From Phenylobacterium sp. (GTDB lineage: Bacteria; Pseudomonadota; Alphaproteobacteria; Caulobacterales; Caulobacteraceae): a stretch of DNA of 13,466 nucleotides. The notes below the pieces were generated by a model. The model was given only the letters and a program-made list of their open reading frames with translations, made no database searches and had not been told where the DNA came from. Below, piece by piece: positions 7,681 to 13,466 of this stretch. Each line of letters opens with the position of its first letter. The stretch's first letter is position 1. Location of the stretch: positions 1 to 13,466 of the forward strand of contig JAQVDF010000007.1 in the NCBI GenBank assembly GCA_028698405.1. Reading direction: 5' to 3'. The position numbers were made by a program, and so were the translations under genes.

Positions 7681-7740
7681 CGCGAGGTCATCCGCGCGGC
7701 CCCGCACCGGCCGCTTTACGCCCGCCGATCGGCCACTAGG

Positions 7741-9309
7741 GTGAAGCTGGTGACCGACTCCGCAACGACGCCCAAGCCGCTGATCTACCGCATCCTCGAC
7801 GCCATCGAGCGGCTCGGGGACAAGCTGCCGGACCCGGTGTTCATCTTCGCCTGGTTCATTGGCGCATTGGTGCTGGCCAGCGTGGTCTGCGCCGCCCTCG
7901 GCGTCAGCGCGGTCAATCCCATCGACGGCGAACTTCTGGAGGCCGAGAGCCTGCTGGCCGGGGAGAACGTCCGCCAGCTGCTGGTCGAGATGCCGAAGAC
8001 GCTGACAGGCTTCGCCCCGCTGGGCTACGTGCTGCTGATCATGCTGGGCGCGGGGCTGGCCGAGCGGGTCGGCCTGCTGCCGGCGGCGCTGAGGGTGCTG
8101 ATCGGCGCCGCCCCCAAGCGGCTGCTGACCCCGATGGTCATCTTCATCGGCCTCTTGGCCAACCAGGCGGCTGATTCGGGCTTCGTCATCCTCTTGCCGC
8201 TGGCCGGCGTCGCCTTCGCCGCGGCGGGGCGGCACCCGATCGCCGGCATAGCCGCGGCCTTCGCGGGCGTGGTGGGCAGCTTCGCGGGCAACCCCCTGCC
8301 GGGCCAGTTCGACGCCCTGATTCTGGGGCTGACCGAACCGGCGGCCCGGCTGATCGACAAGGGCTGGACCGCCAACCTGGTGGGCAACTGGTTCTTCACC
8401 GCCGCCGGCTCGGTGATCTTCGTCCCCGTCGCCTGGTTCGTCACCGACCGGATCGTGGAGCCTCGGCTCGGCCCCTGGACCCCGGCGCCTGACCAGGCCC
8501 AGCTGGCCGCCCCGCTCGAGGCGACAGAGCGCCGTGGCCTGTGGATCGCAGGCCTCGTGGCCCTGGCGGTCATGGCGACCTGGGCGGCGCTGGCGCTGGC
8601 TCCGGGCGCGCCGCTGGTCGACGGCGAGGCAGCCGGGCCGGCCCGCTGGACGCCCTTCTTCCGCTCGCTCGTCGCCGGCTTCTTCGTGCTGTTCCTGTCC
8701 AGCGGCCTCGCCTACGGCCTGGCGGTCGGGGTCATCCGCTCGGACAAGGACGTGGTGCGTCTGTGCGCCGACTCGATGGCCGCCATGTCGCCCTACATCG
8801 TGCTGGCTTTCGCGGCGGCCCACTTTATCGCCATGTTCAACTGGTCGAACCTCGGGGCCATCACCGCCATCCACGGGGCCGAGGCGCTGCGCGAATCGGG
8901 CCTGCCGGTCCCCGTCCTGCTGATGGGCCTCGTGCTGCTCACCGCCGGCCTCGACATGTTGATCGGCTCGGCCTCGGCCAAGTGGGCGGCGCTGGCGCCG
9001 GTGCTGGTGCCGATGCTGATGCTGGTGGGCGTCTCGCCCGAGATGACCACCGCCGCCTACCGGATGGGCGATTCGACGGTGAACATGGCGAGCCCCTTGA
9101 TGCCCTACTTCGGCCTGGGCCTGGCTTTCTGCCAGCGCTGGAAGCCGGACTTCGGGGTCGGGGGCCTGATCAGCGCCATGCTGCCCTACTCGGCGGCGAT
9201 GATGGCGGCGGGCGTGCTGATGACCGGGCTCTGGGCCGCTTTCGAGCTGCCGCTGGGGCCCGCAGCGGGCGTCCACTACACGCCGCCCACAGGAAGTCTC
9301 GCCCCTTGA
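7741..9309 (+). CDS. AbgT-family transporter (p-aminobenzoyl-glutamate / antimetabolite transporter type)
   Basis: 522-residue inner-membrane protein with many hydrophobic segments. It resembles the AbgT family: E. coli AbgT imports p-aminobenzoyl-glutamate, while MtrF and YdaH were reported as sulfonamide exporters. Landmarks are the first helical hairpin around NQAADSGFVILLPLAG (141-156), SFAGNPLPGQFDALILGLTE (180-199) and NWSNLGAI (367-374). The second hairpin is LIGSASAKWAALAPVLVP (407-424), then SPEMTTAAYRMGDS (432-445). D191, S412, W415, P433, R441 and D444 fall at spacings matching residues described as important in MtrF (D193, S417, W420, P438, R446, D449, from memory). The start is GTG at 7741; a second GTG at 7750 with AGGGTGA upstream is equally plausible and would shorten the protein by three residues. 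It is divergent from nuoA and followed by tRNA-Asp. Substrate and direction cannot be read from sequence. Confidence 0.93.
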   Translation: MKLVTDSATTPKPLIYRILDAIERLGDKLPDPVFIFAWFIGALVLASVVCAALGVSAVNPIDGELLEAESLLAGENVRQLLVEMPKTLTGFAPLGYVLLIMLGAGLAERVGLLPAALRVLIGAAPKRLLTPMVIFIGLLANQAADSGFVILLPLAGVAFAAAGRHPIAGIAAAFAGVVGSFAGNPLPGQFDALILGLTEPAARLIDKGWTANLVGNWFFTAAGSVIFVPVAWFVTDRIVEPRLGPWTPAPDQAQLAAPLEATERRGLWIAGLVALAVMATWAALALAPGAPLVDGEAAGPARWTPFFRSLVAGFFVLFLSSGLAYGLAVGVIRSDKDVVRLCADSMAAMSPYIVLAFAAAHFIAMFNWSNLGAITAIHGAEALRESGLPVPVLLMGLVLLTAGLDMLIGSASAKWAALAPVLVPMLMLVGVSPEMTTAAYRMGDSTVNMASPLMPYFGLGLAFCQRWKPDFGVGGLISAMLPYSAAMMAAGVLMTGLWAAFELPLGPAAGVHYTPPTGSLAP

Positions 9310-9330
9310 GCATTCGCCGCCACTCTCCCG

Positions 9331-9359
9331 TTGACTAACGGCAAGTCGGCGCCTATCAG
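9331..9359 (+). promoter_or_regulatory. Promoter of the tRNA-Asp gene
   Basis: TTGACT (9331-9336) and TATCAG (9354-9359) are separated by 17 nt, a good sigma-70-type match. Transcription would start near 9366, about 22 nt ahead of the mature tRNA. It lies just after the transporter stop codon, so the tRNA is probably transcribed independently. Confidence 0.65.
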
Positions 9360-9361
9360 AC

Positions 9362-9383
9362 GCGCCTCGCTTCTAGCGAGCGC
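9362..9383 (+). repeat. Inverted repeat (hairpin) in the tRNA leader
   Basis: CTCGCT-TCT-AGCGAG (9366-9380) is a perfect 6-bp stem with a 3-nt loop. Three further pairs (9362-9364 with 9381-9383) extend it across a single bulged C. It covers the predicted transcription start and ends 5 nt before the tRNA. It could end transporter transcription or mark the tRNA leader; no T-run follows. Confidence 0.5.
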
Positions 9384-9387
9384 CTAC

Positions 9388-9464
<77 letters not shown>

Positions 9465-9467
9465 TTA

Positions 9468-9482
9468 GGCCCCTCGGGGGCC
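9468..9482 (+). terminator. Possible terminator hairpin after tRNA-Asp
   Basis: GGCCCC-TCG-GGGGCC gives a 6-bp all-GC stem beginning 3 nt after the tRNA CCA. It is followed by CGAGTTCT rather than a clear T-run, so efficiency is doubtful, but position and stem fit a tRNA terminator. Confidence 0.4.
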
Positions 9483-9519
9483 CGAGTTCTACGCTTCCAC
9501 AGCTCGACATCGTCAGACC

Positions 9520-9544
9520 GACCGCTCCTGCGACCGGAGCCGTC
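9520..9544. repeat. Imperfect inverted repeat downstream of the NUDIX gene
   Basis: GAC-C-GCTCC and GGAGC-C-GTC pair around the 7-nt loop TGCGACC, with one C/C mismatch. It lies in the 116-nt stretch between tRNA-Asp and the convergent NUDIX gene, which otherwise shows no gene. It may act as a 3'-end structure for either transcript; no T-run is seen on either side. Confidence 0.35.
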
Positions 9545-9580
9545 GCTCATGAAACGTCTCGTGCTCACTATCGCCGAGCG

Positions 9581-10048
9581 CTAGGCCCCGATCCGCGCCA
9601 ACGCCTCGGTCAGCAGGGGCGCCTGACTGGGCAGGATCTTGGCCAGCGCGGTCTCGGCCGGCCAGTAGGCGGCCTTGTCGGCTTCCGGGAACGTCGCGGT
9701 CCTGCCCGACTTCGGCGGCCATTCCATCTCGAAGTTGTTGCTGCGGAATCCGGAGAGGTCGAGGTCGGCCTCGGTCAGCCAGCAGAGCACCTGCTTGCCG
9801 CCCTTCTGGCGAATCGGCGTCAGCGGCGCGAAGGGTCCGGGGGCCGAGAGCCCCGTCTCCTCCTTGAATTCGCGCAGCGCGCAGGCGAGCGGCTCCTCGC
9901 CCTCGTCCACCTCGCCCTTGGGAATCATCCAGGCGCCCTCGTCCCTGCGCGCCCAAAGGGGCCCGCCGGGGTGAACCAGCAGGAAGGCGATCCCGCCTGC
10001 GCCGCGGCGGAAGACCAGCAGGCCGGCGCTGGTTCTGGTCGAGCCCAT
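9581..10048 (-). CDS. NUDIX hydrolase (predicted NTP pyrophosphohydrolase, COG4119-like)
   Basis: 155-residue cytoplasmic protein with a perfect Nudix box at 45-67: G45, E51, R59, E60, E63, E64 and G66 in the order GX5EX7REUXEEXGU. The flanks SAGLLVFRR, FLLVHPGGPLWARRDEGAW, IRQKGGKQVLCW and SNNFEMEWPPKSG match the small NUDIX group I know as COG4119. The group is predicted to cleave nucleoside-diphosphate-linked compounds with Mg2+; its true substrate is unsettled. ATG at 10048 has GGAGA about 6-7 nt upstream. It is divergent from the nuclease-like gene across a 50-nt gap and convergent with tRNA-Asp. Confidence 0.93.
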   Translation of the reverse strand: MGSTRTSAGLLVFRRGAGGIAFLLVHPGGPLWARRDEGAWMIPKGEVDEGEEPLACALREFKEETGLSAPGPFAPLTPIRQKGGKQVLCWLTEADLDLSGFRSNNFEMEWPPKSGRTATFPEADKAAYWPAETALAKILPSQAPLLTEALARIGA

Positions 10049-10098
10049 GGACGTCTCCGATCCCGATTCGTTAACCCTGCCGGAGGAGTCTCGGCGCC

Positions 10099-10590
10099 AT
10101 GTTGCGTAACCTTATCGCCGGCCTCGGCCTGCTCGCGATGAGCGCCGGCCCGGCCCTGGCCGATCCCTGCACCGCCATCCCGAACAAGGGCCCCCTGCCC
10201 GCGGGCCTGAAGCCCGGCGCGGTGTTCTCCGGCGAAGTGACCTACGTCGGCGACGGCGATTCCCTGTGCGTGGCGCTCGGGCCGCGCCGGGACCAGTGGG
10301 TGGAGGTGCGCCTCGCCGACTTCTACGCCCCCGAGCTCAAGACCAAGGAGGGGAAGGCGGCCAAGGCGGCGCTGATGCGCATCGCCAAGGGCAAGCGCGC
10401 GACCTGCCGGGCCGGCAAGCGCTCCTACGACCGCATCGTCGCCCGCTGCACCATCGAGGGCCGGGCCATCGAGGAGATGATGCGCCGCGCGGGCGTGCGC
10501 GAAGGCGGCCGCGGTCAGCCGGCGGCCGCCTCCACGTCCTTCTCCAACACGAAGTCCTCGGGATCCGGGGCCAGCGTCGCGCGCCAGTAG
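10099..10590 (+). CDS. Secreted thermonuclease-like protein (SNase fold), C-terminus overlapping the next gene
   Basis: 163 residues with a signal peptide (about 1-21, LLAMSAGPALA then DP), so probably periplasmic. Residues 43-137 resemble the staphylococcal nuclease fold: D52 and D54 in GDGDS, R71 in VRLADFYAPE, E79, and R112 in SYDRIVARC. These match D19/D21, R35, E43 and R87 of SNase. The position of Ca2+ ligand D40 is Y76, so metal binding may be altered. C24, C57, C103 and C117 could form disulfides. GGAGGAG lies 10 nt before ATG 10099. Similarity seems to end near AGVREGG (131-137); the last ~25 Ser/Ala-rich residues are encoded antisense to the monooxygenase 3' end (76-nt overlap), and no stop occurs earlier. 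Nuclease activity is not certain. Confidence 0.85.
   Translation: MLRNLIAGLGLLAMSAGPALADPCTAIPNKGPLPAGLKPGAVFSGEVTYVGDGDSLCVALGPRRDQWVEVRLADFYAPELKTKEGKAAKAALMRIAKGKRATCRAGKRSYDRIVARCTIEGRAIEEMMRRAGVREGGRGQPAAASTSFSNTKSSGSGASVARQ
10504..10530. repeat. GC-rich 9-bp inverted repeat at a convergent gene junction
   Basis: GGCGGCCGC (10504-10512) and GCGGCCGCC (10522-10530) are perfect complements around the 9-nt loop GGTCAGCCG. The loop holds the monooxygenase stop codon (TGA on the minus strand, 10517-10515). It may be a shared 3'-end structure for both convergent transcripts. There is no T-run on either side, so it is not a classical intrinsic terminator. Confidence 0.6.
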
Positions 10591-12431
10591 TCGACCAGGC
10601 CGAACGGCCAGTTCTGGGTCACCCGCCCGGCCTCGTTCTTGTACCAGCTGGTCACGTTGGGCGAGCCCCAGGCCATCAGCTTGTTGGCCTCGTCCACCCG
10701 CGCGTTAAACTCTTCGAACACCTCGCGCCTCGGCTCCAGCGCCTTCGCGCCGGTCTCGGCCAACAGCCTCAGGCAGCCGACGATGTAGCGGACCGCGCAC
10801 TCGGAGAAGAAGATGATCGAGCCGTTGACCACGATGTTGGTGTTCGGCCCGTAGATCATGAACAGGTTGGGGAAGCCCGGCGCCGTCATGCCGAGGTAGG
10901 CGCGCGGATCGCCCGCCCAGGTCTCGTGCAGGTCGCGCCCGCCGCGCCCCTTCACCCGCATCGGCCACAGGAAACGGCTGGCGTGGAAGCCGGTGCCGTA
11001 GATCAGCACGTCCGCCTCGTGCACCGCCCCGTCCTGCGTCTTCAGGCCCTCGGGCACGATCTCGACGATCGGCTCGGTGACCAGAGAGACGTTGTCGCGC
11101 TTCAGCGCCGCCAGCCACACCCCGTTGTCCAGCAGCGCGCGCTTGCCGCCCACCGGATAGCTCGGGACGACCCTTTCCAGGAGGTCCGGCCGGTCCGAGA
11201 CCTGGGCCGCCAGGGCCTGGGCGATCATCTCGCGGAACATGGCGTTGGCGGCGCTGACCGCGACGGGCGGGCCGTTCCAGGCCGGGTCCGCCTTCACCGC
11301 CGGCAGCAGGCCGTCGGTGACCATCCAGAACAGGAAGAAGCGGTACCACTTGTCGTAGTACGGCAGGTGCTCGAGCAGCCACTTGAAGCCCTCGGGCACG
11401 TCCTCGTGGTAGTGGGGCGTCGGGAGGCACCACGGCGGCGTGCGCTGGAACACTTCCAGCCGGCCGACCTTGGGCGCGATCTCGGGCACGAACTGGAAGG
11501 CGCTGGCCCCGGCGCCGATCACGGCCACCTTCTTGCCGGTCAGGTCCACGTCGTGGCGCCACTCCGCCGAGTGGAAGGCCACGCCCGCGAACCGCTCCCG
11601 GCCGGGAATGTCCGGGTAGCGCGGCCGGTTGAGCTGGCCGACGGCGCAGATCACCGACTGGGCCTCCAGGCTCACGTCGCGCCCGTCGGCGTCCACCGCC
11701 TTGACCCGCCAAAGGCCGCGGTCCTCGTCCCAGGCCAGCTCCTCGACGGTGGTGCGGAAGCGGATCTTGTCGCGAAGGCCGTAGCGGTCGGCGACGCCGC
11801 GGAAGTAGTCCAGCAGCACCGGCTGGGTGGAGAAGTGCTGCGGCCAGGCGTGGTTGGGCTCGAAGCTGTAGCTGTACATGTGGTTCGAGGAGTCCACCCG
11901 GCAGCCGGGATAGGTGTTCTCGAACCAGGTGCCGCCCACGTCGGGGTTCTTCTCCAGGATGGTGAACTCGACGCCGGCCTGCGACAGGCGGATGCCGGCC
12001 AGCAGGCCCGACATGCCGGCTCCGATGATCACAACCTTCAGCTTCTTGGCCGCGCTCTTCAGCGGCGGAGCGTCCCATTGAGGATCCTTGGTGCTGGTCC
12101 CGCTCAAGGCCAGCTCGTCCATCAGGAAATCCGCGTAACCCTCTGGAATCGCGGCCCCGGCCACGAAGTCCATCATCTGCCGGACCACCTCGGCCGGCGG
12201 CGGGGGCGGCATCTTGCGGTCACCCGCCAGCCAAGCCTCGAGCACCGGTTTCACGGCTGCGCGAATCTTCGCCTCCTCCTCGGCCGGCAGGCCGGTGTCG
12301 CCGCGCGAGAGGGGCGTGTAGGTCGGCTTCCATTCGGGCCGGAGCCAGGACGGATCGCCGGTCAGATGGACCATGCAGACGACCAGCGACGGCAGGTGGG
12401 CGGCCTGAAGGGCCTCGTCGAGCGTGGTCAT
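10515..12431 (-). CDS. Baeyer-Villiger monooxygenase, HAPMO-like (class B flavin monooxygenase)
   Basis: 638-residue FAD- and NADPH-dependent enzyme that inserts oxygen next to a ketone. The FAD site is GAGMSG (137-142) with GGTW (166-169). The BVMO fingerprint FxGxxxHxxxW is F281-W291 (FAGVAFHSAEW). The NADPH site is GAGASA (306-311), and YGTGF lies at 478-482. R431 in GGKRALL fits the catalytic Arg of characterised BVMOs. The ~130-residue N-terminal extension with HLTGDPSWLRPEWKP closely recalls 4-hydroxyacetophenone monooxygenase (about 640 residues), so an aryl or alicyclic ketone is plausible but not shown. ATG at 12431 (MTTLDEALQ) is chosen: GGGGAGAG lies 5 nt upstream, whereas the longer frame needs TTG at 12449. 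It is downstream of the aldo/keto reductase (62-nt gap) and convergent with the nuclease-like gene. Confidence 0.94.
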   Translation of the reverse strand: MTTLDEALQAAHLPSLVVCMVHLTGDPSWLRPEWKPTYTPLSRGDTGLPAEEEAKIRAAVKPVLEAWLAGDRKMPPPPPAEVVRQMMDFVAGAAIPEGYADFLMDELALSGTSTKDPQWDAPPLKSAAKKLKVVIIGAGMSGLLAGIRLSQAGVEFTILEKNPDVGGTWFENTYPGCRVDSSNHMYSYSFEPNHAWPQHFSTQPVLLDYFRGVADRYGLRDKIRFRTTVEELAWDEDRGLWRVKAVDADGRDVSLEAQSVICAVGQLNRPRYPDIPGRERFAGVAFHSAEWRHDVDLTGKKVAVIGAGASAFQFVPEIAPKVGRLEVFQRTPPWCLPTPHYHEDVPEGFKWLLEHLPYYDKWYRFFLFWMVTDGLLPAVKADPAWNGPPVAVSAANAMFREMIAQALAAQVSDRPDLLERVVPSYPVGGKRALLDNGVWLAALKRDNVSLVTEPIVEIVPEGLKTQDGAVHEADVLIYGTGFHASRFLWPMRVKGRGGRDLHETWAGDPRAYLGMTAPGFPNLFMIYGPNTNIVVNGSIIFFSECAVRYIVGCLRLLAETGAKALEPRREVFEEFNARVDEANKLMAWGSPNVTSWYKNEAGRVTQNWPFGLVDYWRATLAPDPEDFVLEKDVEAAAG

Positions 12432-12447
12432 GGCGTCTCTCCCCGCC

Positions 12448-12475
12448 AAGTTATCGTTGTTATGTCAATTGCGTC
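12448..12475 (-). promoter_or_regulatory. AT-rich patch with TTGACA upstream of the monooxygenase
   Basis: In an otherwise very GC-rich region, the gap upstream of the monooxygenase holds an AT-rich stretch with a perfect TTGACA on the minus strand (12468-12463) and a repeated ATAAC. No -10 hexamer lies at the usual 16-18 nt. It could be a promoter of another type or an operator; this would let the monooxygenase be controlled apart from the reductase. Confidence 0.3.
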
Positions 12476-12493
12476 GGCCTGCCTGGACGGAAG

Positions 12494-13405
12494 TCAACCC
12501 TGCGCGTCGCGTATGCGGCGAAGAACGTCGGACGGCAGTACGCGCCCCGAGGCCTCCAGATTCTCGAGCAGGTGGGCCATCCGCGTCGCCCCGAACACCG
12601 CGCAGGAGACGTTCGGGTTGGCCAGCACGTAGGCGAGCGCCGCCTGCGGCCCGGTGATCCCCTCCAGCCCGTGCAGGAAGCCGAACCTCGCGCCCCTGGC
12701 GATGTCGGCCCGGTGGTTCTTCAGCGCCCGCAGCGCGTACCAGACGTCGCGCACGGACCCGAGGCGCAGCGCCTGGCGGCCGGTATGGCCCATGGCCAGC
12801 GCCATGCCCGCCAGCACCCCCTTCCCCGCCGCTGCGGCCCGCTCGATCAGCGGCTCCCGCTCCGGCCGCAGGACATTGTAGTCGACCATCACCACGTCGA
12901 TCTGCGGCAGCGCCAGGGCGTGCTCGATCACCGCCGGGTCGAAGCTGTTGAGGCCGACGGCGCGGGCCAGGCCCCGGTCCTTGAAGCCCTGCAGCGTCGC
13001 CAGGAGTTCCGGCGTCAGCTCGCTCACGGCCGGCCCGTGAAGCTGCAGCAGCCCCACAGCCTCCAGACCCAGGTTTCGCAGGCTACGCGCCAGGCTCGCC
13101 TCCACCGCGGCCGGCGAAAAGTCGCGGGCGATGCGCCCGCCGCCGGCGTGATAGGTGCCGGCCTTGGTGGCTATCGTCAGGCCCGAGACGTCGTGGCCGG
13201 CCAGCGCCCGGCCCAGCCGCGGCTCGGCCTCGCCGTGCGAATAGCTGGCCCCGGTATCGAAGAAGGTGACGCCCCGGTCGATGGCGGCGTGGACGAGGGC
13301 GTGGGCCTCGTGCTCGGAAAAGGCCTTCATTCCCCACCAGCTCGCGCAGCCGAAGCCGAGCTCGGAGACCGTCAAGCCGGTGCGGCCGAGGGGGCGGTGT
13401 CGCAT
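12494..13405 (-). CDS. Aldo/keto reductase
   Basis: 303-residue (beta/alpha)8 NAD(P)H-dependent oxidoreductase that interconverts carbonyls and alcohols. The catalytic tetrad is visible: D50 and Y55 in FFDTGASYSHGEAE, K81 in IATKAG and H123 in LLQLHGP. The N-terminal MRHRPLGRTGLTVSELGFG and the late cofactor segment FGATRMAHLLENL (271-283) are standard for the family. ATG at 13405 gives the canonical start but has no Shine-Dalgarno directly before it. The good one (AGAGG) serves a mini-ORF ATG 30 nt upstream. The monooxygenase gene follows on the same strand after 62 nt, so the two may be co-transcribed. Substrate unknown. Confidence 0.94.
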   Translation of the reverse strand: MRHRPLGRTGLTVSELGFGCASWWGMKAFSEHEAHALVHAAIDRGVTFFDTGASYSHGEAEPRLGRALAGHDVSGLTIATKAGTYHAGGGRIARDFSPAAVEASLARSLRNLGLEAVGLLQLHGPAVSELTPELLATLQGFKDRGLARAVGLNSFDPAVIEHALALPQIDVVMVDYNVLRPEREPLIERAAAAGKGVLAGMALAMGHTGRQALRLGSVRDVWYALRALKNHRADIARGARFGFLHGLEGITGPQAALAYVLANPNVSCAVFGATRMAHLLENLEASGRVLPSDVLRRIRDAQG

Positions 13406-13408
13406 GCG

Positions 13409-13435
13409 TCAGGCGGCGGCGCGGCGGCGGGACAT
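13409..13435 (-). other. Eight-codon mini-ORF upstream of the aldo/keto reductase
   Basis: The minus strand reads ATG at 13435, then MSRRRAAA and TGA at 13411-13409, ending 3 nt before the reductase ATG. It carries the only good ribosome binding site here (AGAGG, 6 nt upstream, about 13442-13446). It is in the same frame as the reductase, separated by the TGA and one codon. It may be a leader peptide with termination-reinitiation, or just a chance short frame. The remaining bases to 13466 show no gene. Confidence 0.35.
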
Positions 13436-13466
13436 ACCCTTCCTCTAGCCGCGCCGGCCCGGCCGG

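Noticed and set aside
7561..9276. 571-codon minus-strand open frame opposite the transporter
   Set aside because: Shadow frame rich in His/Gln/Arg/Gly; the plus-strand frame encodes a full AbgT-type membrane protein.
9544..9583. Short plus-strand frame from ATG 9550 encoding about 11 residues
   Set aside because: No ribosome binding site, and it ends at the NUDIX stop region; too short to support.
10266..12632. 788-codon plus-strand open frame opposite the monooxygenase
   Set aside because: Antisense shadow; long open frames are expected in this GC-rich DNA because stop codons are rare, and the translation has no motif.
13450..13466. GC palindromes at the right end (GCCGGC, CCGGCCGG)
   Set aside because: Short palindromes of this composition are expected by chance in such GC-rich sequence.

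Overview
The window is GC-rich DNA with dense genes and short intergenic gaps. It looks like the chromosome of an alphaproteobacterium, most likely Caulobacterales (Caulobacter or Phenylobacterium relatives). The basis is the separate nuoC and nuoD genes, NuoF and NuoE of alphaproteobacterial type, a secreted nuclease-like protein with a DFYAPEL motif, and overall codon use. The taxon is inferred from remembered family resemblance, not from a search.

Positions 1-7508 (minus strand) hold the first part of the operon for respiratory complex I (NADH:ubiquinone oxidoreductase). Transcription runs from right to left: nuoA, nuoB, nuoC, a 65-residue two-helix membrane protein, nuoD, a 116-residue NTF2/SnoaL-like protein, nuoE, nuoF, nuoG, and the first 26 codons of nuoH, cut by the window edge. 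Most genes touch or overlap (A/B by 10 nt, B/C by 4, C/small protein by 1, small protein/D by 4, D/NTF2-like by 4). The two non-canonical genes are therefore built into the translational coupling of the operon. They are the best candidates here for something undescribed: lineage-specific accessory or assembly factors of complex I. All Fe-S ligands for N1a, N1b, N2, N3, N4 and N5 are present; no N7 cluster motif is seen in NuoG.

Positions 7509-7740 are a divergent regulatory region. It has a plausible -35/-10 pair for the nuo operon and a tight cluster of alternating GAAC/GTTC half-sites. To its right, on the plus strand, lies an AbgT/MtrF-type transporter (7741-9309). It is followed by a tRNA-Asp(GTC) gene with its own strong-looking promoter, a leader hairpin and a possible weak terminator.

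Positions 9581-13466 hold accessory genes. A minus-strand NUDIX hydrolase is divergent from a plus-strand secreted nuclease-like protein. The nuclease frame runs 76 nt into the 3' end of a convergent Baeyer-Villiger monooxygenase of the HAPMO type (minus strand). A 9-bp-stem hairpin sits at the point of convergence. Upstream of the monooxygenase, on the same strand, is an aldo/keto reductase. It is preceded by an 8-codon mini-ORF that takes the only good ribosome binding site. The monooxygenase and reductase may work on related carbonyl substrates, but nothing in the sequence fixes the substrate.

No rRNA, insertion sequence, CRISPR array or prophage gene was seen. No stretch over 300 bases lacks a gene.
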